Origin: Flavobacteriaceae bacterium
GTDB lineage: Bacteria; Bacteroidota; Bacteroidia; Flavobacteriales; Flavobacteriaceae
Direction of reading: 5' to 3'
Assembly (NCBI GenBank): GCA_002691685.1
Contig: NZIQ01000031.1
Span: 1-58,034, forward strand
Length of the DNA: 58,034 nt
A program made the position numbers and the translations under genes. A model generated the notes under the pieces. That model had not been told where the DNA came from, ran no database searches, and saw only the letters and a program-made list of their open reading frames with translations. Shown in pieces: positions 34,618 to 43,189 of this stretch (the stretch's first letter is position 1; each line of letters opens with the position of its first letter).

Positions 34618-35925
34618 TTAAGAACGCTCTATTTGTGCTCCTATAGCTTTGAGTCTTGAATCGATATATTGATATCCCCTATCGATTTGTTCAATATTGT
34701 GAATTGTAGAAGCTCCCTCTGCACTTAATGCCGCAATTAGCAAAGAAACACCTGCTCGAATATCAGGCGAAGTCATAGTGGTAGCTTTGAGCTTAGACTT
34801 GAAGTTGTGTCCAATAACTGTGGCTCTATGGGGATCACACAGAATGATTTTCGCTCCCATATCTATTAACTTGTCTACAAAAAACAAACGACTCTCAAAC
34901 ATCTTTTGATGAATCAAGCACGAACCTTCTGCTTGAATAGAAACAACTAATAAAACACTTAACAAATCTGGAGTAAGTCCTGGCCATGGAGCATCTGATA
35001 CAGTTAAAATAGATCCGTCTATATAGTTCTGTATTTGATAACCATCTACATGTGCTGGGATATGTATATCGTCATTTACACGGTTGAGGGTTATCCCCAA
35101 TCGCTCAAATACTCTAGGAATTTGTCCAAGATGATCCCAGCCTACATTTTTAATGGTCAGTTCAGATTGGGTCATAGCAGCTAGCCCTATCCAACTTCCG
35201 ATTTCAATCATATCTGAAAGCATGGTATGGGTTGTGCCTTGTAAAGATGAAACGCCTTGTATTTTCAATAAATTTGAACCAACACCTTCAATCTTAGCTC
35301 CCATTCTCACAAGCATTTTACATAATTGCTGTAAGTAGGGTTCGCAAGCCGCATTGTAAATACTTGTCTCTCCTTCAGCCAAAACAGCTGCCATAACAAT
35401 ATTTGCCGTTCCAGTAACAGAAGCTTCGTCAAGTAACATATAGGTACCTTTTAATTTTTGAGCCTCAACCCCATAAAAAGATTCTTTCTCATTGTATCTA
35501 AAATCGGCACCTAGTTTTATAAAACCTTCAAAATGCGTATCTAGACGTCGGCGACCTATTTTATCCCCTCCTGGTTTTGGAATATACCCTTTGCCAAAAC
35601 GCGCGAGCATTGGTCCTACGAGCATTATCGATCCCCTTAGGCCACTACCCTCTTTTTTGTATTGTTCTGATTCTAAATAGGATACATCTACTTGGTCTGC
35701 ACAAAAAGAATAGGAACTCGCGGATAGCTTTTGAACTTTCACTCCTAAATTTTGCAATAAAGCAATGAGTTTATTGACATCTATAATATCAGGCACGTTG
35801 TTTATGACGACCTCTTGGTCGGTTAACAGAACTGCACATAAAATTTGTAAAGCTTCATTTTTTGCGCCTTGAGGAGTGATTTCACCTTTTAATTTAGCTC
35901 CACCTTCAATGGTAAATGTTCCCAT
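34618..35925 (-). CDS. murA: MurA, UDP-GlcNAc 1-carboxyvinyltransferase
   Basis: First committed step of peptidoglycan synthesis: transfers enolpyruvate from PEP to UDP-GlcNAc. The 435 residues show the two-lobed EPSP-synthase-like fold, with GGAKLKGEITPQGAKNEAL at the start, GSGLRGSIMLVGPMLARFG, and MTSPDIRAGVSLLIAALSAEG near the end. The loop that normally holds the general-acid Cys reads PKPGGDKIGRRRLD, so position 121 is Asp. Asp-type MurAs are active but not alkylated by fosfomycin. It follows the DUF4290 gene after 8 bases on the same strand, an arrangement I recall from other Flavobacteriia. Confidence 0.95.
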   Translation of the reverse strand: MGTFTIEGGAKLKGEITPQGAKNEALQILCAVLLTDQEVVINNVPDIIDVNKLIALLQNLGVKVQKLSASSYSFCADQVDVSYLESEQYKKEGSGLRGSIMLVGPMLARFGKGYIPKPGGDKIGRRRLDTHFEGFIKLGADFRYNEKESFYGVEAQKLKGTYMLLDEASVTGTANIVMAAVLAEGETSIYNAACEPYLQQLCKMLVRMGAKIEGVGSNLLKIQGVSSLQGTTHTMLSDMIEIGSWIGLAAMTQSELTIKNVGWDHLGQIPRVFERLGITLNRVNDDIHIPAHVDGYQIQNYIDGSILTVSDAPWPGLTPDLLSVLLVVSIQAEGSCLIHQKMFESRLFFVDKLIDMGAKIILCDPHRATVIGHNFKSKLKATTMTSPDIRAGVSLLIAALSAEGASTIHNIEQIDRGYQYIDSRLKAIGAQIERS

Positions 35926-35933
35926 TTAGAATA

Positions 35934-36596
35934 TTATTTATTATTCTTCTTGTGACGGTTGTGTCTGTTATTCTTTTTAGAACTAAATGAAGACCTGTTC
36001 GATCTCATATTTTTGTTTTTGAGCAACTGCTCTGTTGGGGTGAGTTGCTCTTCAGATCCAACTAAGTTGATACTTCCTTCGCTTAATTCATTCAAGTGAA
36101 TAAAAATAACCTCATCATCAACCGTTTCTTTGTTCCAATTGATGTATGATTTTTTCATGTGATTGGCGATTGCCAACTCTAATCCTGATCTCAATTCTCC
36201 TTTTTCCCATTTTACGGCTACATCTACCATGCGTTTAATATTGTTCCCGTAGTATCTATATTTTGGGAAATTTTGAGGATAAGGTAAAGGTTCAGGTCTT
36301 TGATTTATTAACTCTTTTGAAGGTATTTCAAAAGGGGAATCTACATCGAGTTCAAAATCAGACATAATGAATAATTGATCCCATAATTTGTGCTGAAAGT
36401 CCGGCACATCTCTCAAATGAGGTTGCAGATTTCCCATCGTACAAATGATAGAATTTGCTGTTTTATTTCTTTTTTCACGATCTGCTATGCTAAGTGCATA
36501 ATCAACCATCTTTTGAAAATGTCGTCCGTATTCAGGAATTATTAGTCTGTTACGTTCGGTGTTGTACTCTAAATAAGAGGAGTTAAATTCTTCCAT
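35934..36596 (-). CDS. DUF4290 protein
   Basis: About 220 residues starting at the ATG at 36596 (MEEFNSSYLEYNTERNRL); the frame extends to 36614 but those residues do not fit the family. The N-terminal 170 residues are the DUF4290 domain, recognisable from EYNTERNRLIIPEYGRHFQKM and GNLQPHLRDVPDFQHKLWD. The tail (about residues 190-220) is strongly basic and low-complexity, rich in Asn, Lys, Arg and Ser, which may bind nucleic acid. Function unknown. In Flavobacteriia it usually sits next to murA, as here. Confidence 0.88.
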   Translation of the reverse strand: MEEFNSSYLEYNTERNRLIIPEYGRHFQKMVDYALSIADREKRNKTANSIICTMGNLQPHLRDVPDFQHKLWDQLFIMSDFELDVDSPFEIPSKELINQRPEPLPYPQNFPKYRYYGNNIKRMVDVAVKWEKGELRSGLELAIANHMKKSYINWNKETVDDEVIFIHLNELSEGSINLVGSEEQLTPTEQLLKNKNMRSNRSSFSSKKNNRHNRHKKNNK

Positions 36597-36628
36597 ATTG
36601 TTGCAAATTAACAAATAAAGACTGAGAC

Positions 36629-36916
36629 TTAGAGCGAAATGATTCCATCAATTTTGGTCACCTCTTTGTATTTATCAATGATGGCATCAGCGTTAGGCAT
36701 TTCCACTAGTATGGTAAAGCTGAAGTATTTTTTAGTTTTTGATGTTTTTACGGCTATTTTTGCGTCTAAGTCATGAAAGCAATTTTTGAGTTGTTCATGT
36801 TTTTCAACATCATTAGGCAGGATAAATTTAAAGGGGTAAATAGATGGCCATACGTTCAATTCATCTAATTGTTTCTTTAACTTTTCGTAAAACTCGTCTG
36901 CTGTATTATTACTCAT
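36629..36916 (-). CDS. DUF493 (YbeD-like) protein
   Basis: A 95-residue ACT-like ferredoxin-fold protein of the DUF493/YbeD family: YPFKFILPNDVEKHEQLKNCF, KTSKTKKYFSFTILVEMPNADAIIDKYKEVTKIDGIISL. In E. coli, YbeD lies beside lipB, but its role is unsettled. Here it lies 32 bases upstream of the DUF4290 gene on the same strand and only 19 bases from the divergent ATPase gene. Confidence 0.85.
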   Translation of the reverse strand: MSNNTADEFYEKLKKQLDELNVWPSIYPFKFILPNDVEKHEQLKNCFHDLDAKIAVKTSKTKKYFSFTILVEMPNADAIIDKYKEVTKIDGIISL

Positions 36917-36935
36917 GGCGTAATTTTAAACAAAT

Positions 36936-37499
36936 ATGAGTGTATCTATTCGAAAGACCAAAAAAATACTTTTAACGGGGCCCCCTGGCACAGGCAAAAC
37001 AGCAGTTATAGATGCATTAAAAGAAATGAATTATGCCGTAAAAGAAGAAGTTATTAGAGAAATGACAGCCTCTCTAGACGATTTAAATCAATCTGATGGA
37101 ATGAATCCACTTGTCATTACGGATAACCCTTTGGATTTTAATATCCGATTATTTGAAAAACGAAAAGAGCATTACCAACAAAGTGCAGTGCATGAGTTAT
37201 GTTTCTTTGATCGTGGTCTGATTGATGTTGTTGGTTATATGGAGCATTTTGAACAAACCTATCCCCCGTACTTTACAACTGAGATAAAAAACAACAGATA
37301 TGATATTGTATTTTACTTCGAACCTTGGGAAGCTATATTCACCAAAGATGATCAGCGTTTAGAAGCGTTTATAGACGTGTTATCTATTGATGATACCCTT
37401 AAAAAATGTTATTATAGCCTCAATTATGATTTTGTTGTTGTACCTCAAAAAAGTATCGCTGAGCGAACGCGATTTATACTCAATATGATAAATGCCTAA
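36936..37499 (+). CDS. AAA-family ATPase (AAA_28-type)
   Basis: A 187-residue P-loop protein. Walker A is KILLTGPPGTGKTAVIDAL near the start; a Walker-B-like segment is ELCFFDRGLIDVVGYM. It belongs to the AAA_28/NadR-kinase-like group of small ATPases found across Bacteroidota, whose role is not established. It ends 3 bases before the recQ-like gene and is divergent from DUF493. Confidence 0.8.
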   Translation: MSVSIRKTKKILLTGPPGTGKTAVIDALKEMNYAVKEEVIREMTASLDDLNQSDGMNPLVITDNPLDFNIRLFEKRKEHYQQSAVHELCFFDRGLIDVVGYMEHFEQTYPPYFTTEIKNNRYDIVFYFEPWEAIFTKDDQRLEAFIDVLSIDDTLKKCYYSLNYDFVVVPQKSIAERTRFILNMINA

Positions 37500-37502
37500 G
37501 TA

Positions 37503-39374
37503 TTGATACATAAAGAACTAAATTCAATTTTAAAGCATCATTGGGGTTTCGATGAGTTCCGACCACTACAGGGTGATATTATAAAGAATGTGCTCGAGAA
37601 AAAGAATTGCCTTGCGGTGATGAGTACGGGTGCAGGAAAATCGCTTTGCTATCAATTACCGGCATTAGTTTTAGAAGGATTTTGTCTTGTGATATCACCC
37701 TTGATTGCATTGATGAAAGATCAGATTTATCAATTAGATAAAAGGGGGATAAAAGCCTTAGGTCTATTTGGCGCTATAACAGACGAGGATCTCATTCTGC
37801 TTATTGACCGTGTGCTCTACAATGATATCAAAATTGTTTACACATCTCCAGAAAAACTACAAAACAAAATTATTCAAGCGCGTTTAAGCGAATTACCTAT
37901 TTCATTTGTGGCTATTGATGAGGCGCATTGTATTTCTGAGTGGGGACATGATTTCAGACCTTCTTATCGAATGCTAAAAGATTTGCTTCCAGAGGTGCAA
38001 AAATTAGCCCTTACCGCAACAGCAACCGATCAGGTAAAGTCAGATATTTTGACCAATTTGAATATGAAAAAAGCTGAAACTGTTTACGGTAGTAGTTCAA
38101 GGTCAAATATATATTTATCCTCCTTATTAGTACAATCTAAATCAAGATTCATTTACAACCTAATAAAAACTGAGAAGGTGAGTGCAATTATTTATTGTGC
38201 CACTCGCAGAACTGCAGAAGAATTGGGCCGTTATTTAAAATCAAAACAACTAAATGCTCAAATTTATCACGGGGGACTTAGTATTGATCAAAAAAACCAT
38301 GCCTATAATCAGTGGCTAAACAATTCTTCAGTCATGGTGGCTACAAGCGCTTTCGGAATGGGTATTGACAAGGCTGATGTTCGATTAATTATTCATTACG
38401 ATGCCCCACATAGTTTAGAGCAATACTACCAAGAAGCCGGAAGAGCTGGTCGAGATGGTAAACCAGCTCAGGCGTTTTTAATATATGCACCACAGGATTA
38501 CGAAAAAATCAAATCTAGATTTGAGTACAGTCTTCCTCACGCTAATCTTTTGTATGATGTATACACACATTTAAATAGACACCTGCAGATTGCACATGGT
38601 GAAGGAAATGCTGAAATTTTTAACTTGAATTTGACTCCAATTTCTAAAGCACTTGAACTTAAGTCCTATCAACTTCAAAGACATCTACTGCTATTAGAGC
38701 GATATGAAATTATTAGAATTCAAGAAGAAGTCAGACCTTTCATAGCAATTAAAGTAGATCGAAGAAGCATGAATATCGAAAGAGTCTCTGCGCTTAATGA
38801 AAAAACAAAAAATGGACTACACTACTTAATTCGAAACTTTGCTGGAATTACTTCTGCCTATATCCCAATTCCTTTGCACAAATTGATTGTTGAATTTAAT
38901 TTAAGTAAGGTAGAACTCAATAAACAATTGCAGTTTTTAGAACAACACGGATTCTTGAATTACCATAATTCGGAACAAACTATTAGGATTGAATTTCTGC
39001 ATCCCAGAGAGGATCAATTCGTTCAAAATTTAATTCGAAAAAGAACCAAACAAGATAAGAAGCGAAAAACCCAAAAATACGAGGGTATTGTTTCTTATCT
39101 TCAACAGCGAGATTTATGTCGAACTCAATTCATCAACGCCCATTTTGATGAGTCTTCTTCTAAATGTAATAACTGCGATATTTGTAATGCAAACCTAGAC
39201 GAGAACAAAACCTTAAATACCATCGTAAAAAGCTGTGTGCGGCCCAAAACTTTTGAATCTTTGCTCAAAGAGCTCGAAATAGATAATTATCAATTAGGCC
39301 CTTTGCTGGAATTATTATTGCTTGAACAAAAAATAACCTATTTAAATGAGACCTATCAAAGTGCAAGATCCTAA
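37503..39374 (+). CDS. recQ: RecQ-family ATP-dependent DNA helicase
   Basis: 3'-5' helicase of 623 residues. Motif 0 is [14 protein letters not shown], motif [15 protein letters not shown], motif [19 protein letters not shown], motif [11 protein letters not shown], then [25 protein letters not shown] and the [13 protein letters not shown] motif VI. The C-terminal zinc site is present (a Cys in RDLCRTQF and three in SKCNNCDIC). No HRDC domain is apparent, so it is a short RecQ form; Flavobacteriia commonly carry a second, longer RecQ. The start is TTG at 37503; no ATG fits. Its 3' end overlaps fmt by 29 bases. Confidence 0.92.
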   Translation: MIHKELNSILKHHWGFDEFRPLQGDIIKNVLEKKNCLAVMSTGAGKSLCYQLPALVLEGFCLVISPLIALMKDQIYQLDKRGIKALGLFGAITDEDLILLIDRVLYNDIKIVYTSPEKLQNKIIQARLSELPISFVAIDEAHCISEWGHDFRPSYRMLKDLLPEVQKLALTATATDQVKSDILTNLNMKKAETVYGSSSRSNIYLSSLLVQSKSRFIYNLIKTEKVSAIIYCATRRTAEELGRYLKSKQLNAQIYHGGLSIDQKNHAYNQWLNNSSVMVATSAFGMGIDKADVRLIIHYDAPHSLEQYYQEAGRAGRDGKPAQAFLIYAPQDYEKIKSRFEYSLPHANLLYDVYTHLNRHLQIAHGEGNAEIFNLNLTPISKALELKSYQLQRHLLLLERYEIIRIQEEVRPFIAIKVDRRSMNIERVSALNEKTKNGLHYLIRNFAGITSAYIPIPLHKLIVEFNLSKVELNKQLQFLEQHGFLNYHNSEQTIRIEFLHPREDQFVQNLIRKRTKQDKKRKTQKYEGIVSYLQQRDLCRTQFINAHFDESSSKCNNCDICNANLDENKTLNTIVKSCVRPKTFESLLKELEIDNYQLGPLLELLLLEQKITYLNETYQSARS

Positions 39375-40317
39375 AAAGATAAATATCGTTTTTTTCGGTA
39401 CGCCAGAATTTGCTGCTCATCAATTAGAGGTGCTTATTGGTGAAAATTATAATGTAGTCGCTGTGGTTACTGCTCCTGATAAGGGTTCTGGACGAGGGCA
39501 AAAAACAAGACCTTCTGCTGTTAAGGAATTAGCACTTGCACATGGTATAACAATATTTCAACCACCAAACTTAAAAGATGAATCCTTTATAAAGGCAATT
39601 GCACAAATCAAGCTGCGACTATTTGTAGTAGTTGCTTTCAGAATGTTGCCTGAACTCGTTTGGATTATGCCCGAATACGGCACCTTTAATTTACACGCAT
39701 CTTTATTACCTAATTATAGAGGAGCTGCACCTATCAATTGGGCGCTAATTAATGGAGAGAAGAAAACAGGTGTAAGTACTTTTTTAATTGATCATAAAAT
39801 TGACACCGGTGATGTTCTTCTGCAAGAAGAACTTGAAATTCAAAAAGAAGATGACCTAAAAAGCTTACACGACAAGTTAATGTTATTAGGTGCACCATTA
39901 ATTATTAAAACCATAAACGGTCTAGTTGAGGGATCAGCAGTGGCAAAAAAGCAAAATCAAAACTTTGATTTAAAACCTGCGCCCAAATTAAATAATGAAA
40001 ACACAAGAATCGATTGGAAACAAAATGGAGGTGATATAGAAAATTTCATCAAAGGTCTTTCTCCTTATCCTACAGCATGGACTCATTTTGTTGAGAATGA
40101 TCAAATCTTCAGGTTGAAAATTTACAAAGCCACTTTTCTCAACGAAAAACATCAATTACAACCAGGGTATTTCAATATTGAAGATCAAAAAATCAAGATT
40201 GCGGTACGTGATGGATACCTAATAGTTAATGAATTACAGTTCCCTAACAAAAAAAGAATGAAAGTAAAAGACCTTCTAAATGGGCGTAAACTAAAAGAAC
40301 ACGCCTTTTTCGAATAA
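39346..40317 (+). CDS. fmt: Methionyl-tRNA formyltransferase
   Basis: Formylates initiator Met-tRNA with 10-formyl-THF. The 323 residues have the formyltransferase fold: [19 protein letters not shown], the catalytic [22 protein letters not shown] loop (Asn, His and an Asp in [14 protein letters not shown]), and the C-terminal OB-like domain with [12 protein letters not shown]. The start overlaps the recQ stop region by 29 bases; a later start would cut into the Rossmann strand. It precedes the HU gene with a 141-base gap that contains a promoter. Confidence 0.95.
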   Translation: MRPIKVQDPKKINIVFFGTPEFAAHQLEVLIGENYNVVAVVTAPDKGSGRGQKTRPSAVKELALAHGITIFQPPNLKDESFIKAIAQIKLRLFVVVAFRMLPELVWIMPEYGTFNLHASLLPNYRGAAPINWALINGEKKTGVSTFLIDHKIDTGDVLLQEELEIQKEDDLKSLHDKLMLLGAPLIIKTINGLVEGSAVAKKQNQNFDLKPAPKLNNENTRIDWKQNGGDIENFIKGLSPYPTAWTHFVENDQIFRLKIYKATFLNEKHQLQPGYFNIEDQKIKIAVRDGYLIVNELQFPNKKRMKVKDLLNGRKLKEHAFFE

Positions 40318-40394
40318 AAATTCGCTCGATTTAATTCAACAATTAACAAAATTGGTGAAGTTATTAACAAAAGAGCCATGAGACTGCGTTATTT

Positions 40395-40425
40395 CTTGCG
40401 TGATAGGGTTTAAACTTTATATTTG
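40395..40425 (+). promoter_or_regulatory. Flavobacterial-type promoter of the HU gene
   Basis: CTTG (40395-40398) and TATATTTG (40418-40425) are separated by 19 bases, close to the Bacteroidota TTTG-N19-TAnnTTTG consensus. The predicted transcript would begin about 25-30 bases before the HU start codon at 40459. Confidence 0.7.
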
Positions 40426-40458
40426 TTTCAATCATTTATAACACCTAAATATATTATT

Positions 40459-40731
40459 ATGAATAAAACGGAATTAATCGATGCGATGGCAGCTGATGCC
40501 GGAATTACTAAAGCAGCTGCAAAAAAAGCAATAGAGTCTTTCTTAGGAAATGTTGAATCTTCATTAAAAGGAGGAAATAGAGTTTCTCTTGTTGGATTTG
40601 GTTCTTGGTCAGTCTCTGAGCGTAGCGCTAGAGAGGGAAGAAATCCACAAACAGGAGCAACTATTAAAATAGCTGCTAAAAAAGTTGTTAAGTTCAAGGC
40701 TGGTAATGACTTGGCAAGTGCAGTAAATTAA
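40459..40731 (+). CDS. hup: HU-family DNA-binding protein
   Basis: A 90-residue nucleoid protein. MNKTELIDAMAADAGITKAAAKKAIESFL is written here in parts: MNKTELIDAM, then ITKAAAKKAIESFLGN; the beta arm carries VGFGSWSVSERSAREGRNP with the conserved Arg-Asn-Pro tip that intercalates DNA, and the C-terminus is VVKFKAGNDLASAVN. The start at 40459 is set by this family N-terminus; the frame is open to 40423. It has its own promoter and a strong terminator, as expected for a highly expressed gene. Confidence 0.95.
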   Translation: MNKTELIDAMAADAGITKAAAKKAIESFLGNVESSLKGGNRVSLVGFGSWSVSERSAREGRNPQTGATIKIAAKKVVKFKAGNDLASAVN

Positions 40732-40752
40732 TTTACTAGTAGTCAATATGTT

Positions 40753-40783
40753 AAAAGCACCTCACTGAGGTGCTTTTTTTTTT
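40753..40783 (+). terminator. Rho-independent terminator of the HU gene
   Basis: AAAAGCACCTCA and its complement TGAGGTGCTTTT form a nearly perfect inverted repeat with a one-base centre; the practical stem is GCACCTC with a short loop, followed by ten T. It lies 22 bases after the HU stop codon. Confidence 0.9.
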
Positions 40784-40797
40784 GCTTATCTTAAATT

Positions 40798-41349
40798 GTG
40801 GAAAGTTTAAAAGGTAAATTATTAATAGCAGATCCATCACTCATTGGCGACGACTCTTTTAGTCGTTCTATCATTTTAATGGCTGAGCATAACGACGAAG
40901 GTGCTCTTGGATTTGTTCTCAACAAACCATCACCCTACAATCTTGAACAGATTTTAGATGGAGTCACTAATAGTAATATGATCTATAAAGGAGGTCCTGT
41001 TGAAACGGATAATTTATTCTACATTCACAGTAGTCCCCAATTAATAACTAATAGCGTTCAAATCAATGAAGAATTGTATTGGGGTGGAGACTTTGAAAAA
41101 CTCAGTGAACTTTTAAATGACAAGGTTTTAGATTCAGATGATGTTCGATTTTTTGTGGGGTATTCTGGATGGTCTGCTAATCAATTAGAGTTTGAAATGA
41201 AACAAAATTCTTGGATTGTACTAGAAGACGATATTTCTGCACAAATACTTACCAAAAGTGCCGAAAGTCTTTGGAAAGAGAAGCTTAAAAACCTTGGTGG
41301 CACTTATGTTTTATGGGTAAATACTCCTGAGAATCCCAATTTAAATTAA
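40798..41349 (+). CDS. YqgE/AlgH family protein
   Basis: A 183-residue UPF0301 protein. Motifs are GKLLIADPSLIGDDSFSRSI, GALGFVLNKP and FFVGYSGWSANQLEFEM, followed by SWIV. The fold is known; function is unsettled (AlgH affects alginate production in Pseudomonas). The start codon is GTG at 40798. It overlaps the convergent aminotransferase-like gene by 9 bases at the 3' end. Confidence 0.92.
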   Translation: MESLKGKLLIADPSLIGDDSFSRSIILMAEHNDEGALGFVLNKPSPYNLEQILDGVTNSNMIYKGGPVETDNLFYIHSSPQLITNSVQINEELYWGGDFEKLSELLNDKVLDSDDVRFFVGYSGWSANQLEFEMKQNSWIVLEDDISAQILTKSAESLWKEKLKNLGGTYVLWVNTPENPNLN

Positions 41350-42144
41350 CCCCTGTAGCGTTTGCGCAAAAGAGTGGTCAAAGGTTGTTTTTTTATACCT
41401 TTTAACACCTTGGACTCCACCAAATACATCATAAATAATAAACTCATCTGCCCGTTGAATATCAAATGGACTTAATTCTGTTTCTGAAGGCGTGTAATCA
41501 GATAGTTGTTTTAATTTATCGATGACACTCAATCTAAAGGTGCTGTTAAGGACTCCACAAGTTTGAGATGGCAATTTAAGTTCATCTCTAAAACGAAGTA
41601 TAATATCTCCTTTTGTGGCTCGTAATAATTCTTTTTTTTCATTTAGCAGCAAACAATCTCCAAAAGGGTGATCACTAAGAAATCCTTTGGCCAATTCTAC
41701 GAGCTGATTCGTATGGAGCTCTGACATTGAATAGGCCTTAGAAGAGGCTAAAAAATCAGTGTATAATGCGACCTCATCAATATAACTTATCTCGATATGA
41801 TTCTGAGATACATCCTCTGCGGTAATTAAGAATTCAATAGTAGACGAAGCGTTTTGAAAAACCTCAAATGAAAGAAAATAAAATGGTTGTCCTGGCATAC
41901 AATCTATCAACCTTTGCACTTCAGCTTGAAAAAATTCATATGTAAAACTCATGGGAATTTCATAACGAAATACGCGCATGGCAGACATCAAAGCAAAATA
42001 ATGAGACTCGATAATGGCGTCTTGTACGGCACTTAATTTCATGCGTTCAATCAGCCTATTTGAAGTTGATTTTAAAAAGTGCTCAGAAGAAAACAAGGGC
42101 ACGTTACGGTCTAGAAGCTGACCGTTATAATTGATTTGTTGCAT
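41341..42144 (-). CDS. Class IV aminotransferase-like protein lacking the PLP lysine
   Basis: A 267-residue protein with the fold-type IV aminotransferase outline: FNGK-like start (INYNGQLLDRNVPLFS), HYFALMSAMRVFRYEIPM, DCLLLNEKKELLRATKGDIIL and ADEFIIYDVFGGVQGVKRY. By comparison with the usual flavobacterial homologues (LKTxN), the PLP-lysine position reads SMSELHTNQ, so it is His (codon CAT). The normal GxxxFET segment is also replaced (STSNRLIER). The reading frame is intact and the neighbours (YqgE, START-like) are those of the normal gene, so this is probably a maintained non-catalytic homologue of branched-chain aminotransferase or aminodeoxychorismate lyase. I judge the lysine loss from remembered relatives, not an alignment. 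Confidence 0.75.
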   Translation of the reverse strand: MQQINYNGQLLDRNVPLFSSEHFLKSTSNRLIERMKLSAVQDAIIESHYFALMSAMRVFRYEIPMSFTYEFFQAEVQRLIDCMPGQPFYFLSFEVFQNASSTIEFLITAEDVSQNHIEISYIDEVALYTDFLASSKAYSMSELHTNQLVELAKGFLSDHPFGDCLLLNEKKELLRATKGDIILRFRDELKLPSQTCGVLNSTFRLSVIDKLKQLSDYTPSETELSPFDIQRADEFIIYDVFGGVQGVKRYKKTTFDHSFAQTLQGLI

Positions 42145-42521
42145 TAAACGGAACCTAAGATCTGTTTTAAATCACCAATTTGGTTTTCCCATAACATTTT
42201 AGCTTCTTCGACTTCATCTTCTTCGGCAAAGTCTGTCACGAATAGAGAAAGGTCTTTGGTAATCTCATCGACCTCTATTTTAAATTCGAAATAAACATCT
42301 TCATCCTCAGCTTCTTCCCATCTAAAGCGTATATAATCTTCATTTTTTTTCTTAAGCATATGTGCTCGCTCTTCTGCTCCATCCCATATAAAGATGAACT
42401 CCTCTCCTCTTGAATTCACATTGTCTGCGTACCACTCAGAAAGACCTGAAGGTGTCGCTATAAAGTTGAACAATAATTTAGGAGAAGCTTGAATCACAAA
42501 CTCCATCACAAACTTTTCCAT
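42144..42521 (-). CDS. START-like domain protein (AHSA1-type)
   Basis: A 125-residue SRPBCC-fold protein: KFVMEFVIQASPKLLFNFIATPSGLSEWYADNV is the family pattern in parts (FVIQASPKLLFNF, GLSEWYADNV), followed by WDGAEERAHM and strongly acidic segments (RWEEAEDEDVYFEF, DFAEEDEVEEAK). Such proteins are widespread in Bacteroidota, next to the aminotransferase gene, and have no known function. One base is shared between its stop and the next start. Confidence 0.9.
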   Translation of the reverse strand: MEKFVMEFVIQASPKLLFNFIATPSGLSEWYADNVNSRGEEFIFIWDGAEERAHMLKKKNEDYIRFRWEEAEDEDVYFEFKIEVDEITKDLSLFVTDFAEEDEVEEAKMLWENQIGDLKQILGSV

Positions 42522-42559
42522 AATACTTTTAAATCGTACGTGAGGAGCAAAATAATCAA

Positions 42560-42595
42560 TTTGTTCCGATAAAAAAAAATTTAAGTTTATATTTG
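42560..42595 (+). promoter_or_regulatory. Candidate promoter of tRNA-Met
   Basis: A perfect -7 element TATATTTG (42588-42595) lies 25 bases before the tRNA. The nearest TTTG is at 42560-42563, 24 bases upstream, wider than the usual 19, so the -33 assignment is weak. Confidence 0.4.
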
Positions 42596-42620
42596 CAGCC
42601 TTTTAAACCACTAAAGATAT

Positions 42621-42694
42621 GGCGAGGTAGCTCAGGTGGTTAGAGCGCAGGATTCATAACCCTGAGGTCGGGAGTTCAAGTCTCCCTCTCGCTA
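42621..42694 (+). tRNA. tRNA-Met (CAT)
   Basis: Cloverleaf of 74 bases: acceptor GGCGAGG with TCTCGCT (G-U pairs at both ends), D-arm GCTCAGGTGGTTAGAGC, anticodon arm CAGGATTCATAACCCTG with CAT, T-arm GGGAGTTCAAGTCTCCC, discriminator A. The initiator-type C1-A72 mismatch is absent, so it is elongator Met; a CAT-bearing Ile2 tRNA read after lysidine modification cannot be fully excluded. An encoded CA follows the discriminator. A terminator follows directly. Confidence 0.93.
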
Positions 42695-42698
42695 CAAG

Positions 42699-42729
42699 AA
42701 AAACCAATTGATTTTCAATTGGTTTTTTT
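42699..42729 (+). terminator. Rho-independent terminator of tRNA-Met
   Basis: A perfect 13-bp stem (AAAAACCAATTGA with TCAATTGGTTTTT) and a TTT loop, ending in a T tract. It begins 5 bases after the tRNA. Confidence 0.88.
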
Positions 42730-42739
42730 GTTTTAAGTC

Positions 42740-42859
42740 ATGTTTATTGAAAAAAAGGTGTCACGAGAGTTCCTTACAACTAACCAGGTCATCAAACAAT
42801 ATGAGTTTGAAGGTGAAAAAATACTATGCGTGCATAAGTTGTTCTATTCATTAAATTAA
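42740..42859 (+). other. Short open frame, doubtful
   Basis: ATG 42740 to TAA 42859 encodes 39 residues (MFIEKKVSREFLTTNQ, then VIKQYEFEGEKILCVHKLFY). I recognise no family. It lies just after the tRNA-Met terminator in a strip of decayed genes, so it may be a remnant or chance. Confidence 0.2.
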
Positions 42860-42923
42860 GAAATTATTATGGTGTTCAATTTTTCACCGATAATTTTGAA
42901 TGAGATTTACCTTTATTGCATTT

Positions 42924-43138
42924 ATGCGTATTCTTATTCTAATTGTGCTTTTAAGTATTGGCTTTAATACCCCCTTTATTTAGACAAAGTATAGATTCTT
43001 ACGCTATTTTTAATGCGAAAGGAAAAAAAGTCAAGGCAAAAAAAATGCTAAAAAACTTATCGAAATCCGATGTAGTTTTTTTTTGGAAAGCTTCACAACA
43101 ATAGCATTGCACATTGGTTGCAACTCAAATTATTTTAA
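42924..43138 (+). pseudogene. Truncated, frameshifted remnant of a ChaN-type iron-regulated lipoprotein gene
   Basis: Three frames join into one recognisable protein. From ATG 42924, a signal-like MRILILIVLLSIGFNTPFI meets TAG at 42981. One base further, the next frame reads QSIDSYAIFNAKGKKVKAKK and MLKNLSKSDVVFF. After a run of nine T (43077-43085), where eight would keep phase, the third frame reads GKLHNNSIAHWLQLKLF and stops at 43138. ChaN-family proteins have a GELHNN-like segment at this place, so the assignment is good; the family is normally about 280 residues, so roughly three quarters is gone. The Glu of the GE motif is Lys here. Confidence 0.65.
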
Positions 43139-43140
43139 AT

Positions 43141-43167
43141 AAAAAAGCCCCAGAATTAACTGAGGCT
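43141..43167 (-). terminator. Terminator of the outer-membrane barrel gene
   Basis: On the minus strand AGCCTCAG and CTGGGGCT pair over 8 bases (one G-U) around a 6-base loop, followed by TTTTT. It lies 23 bases beyond the stop of the minus-strand barrel gene. Confidence 0.75.
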
Positions 43168-43189
43168 AAATATTTTGGCTAAATATTTC

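Noticed and set aside
42621-42729. Intact genomic island bounded by tRNA-Met repeats
   Set aside because: No second copy of the tRNA 3' end was found in the window, so only remnants can be claimed.
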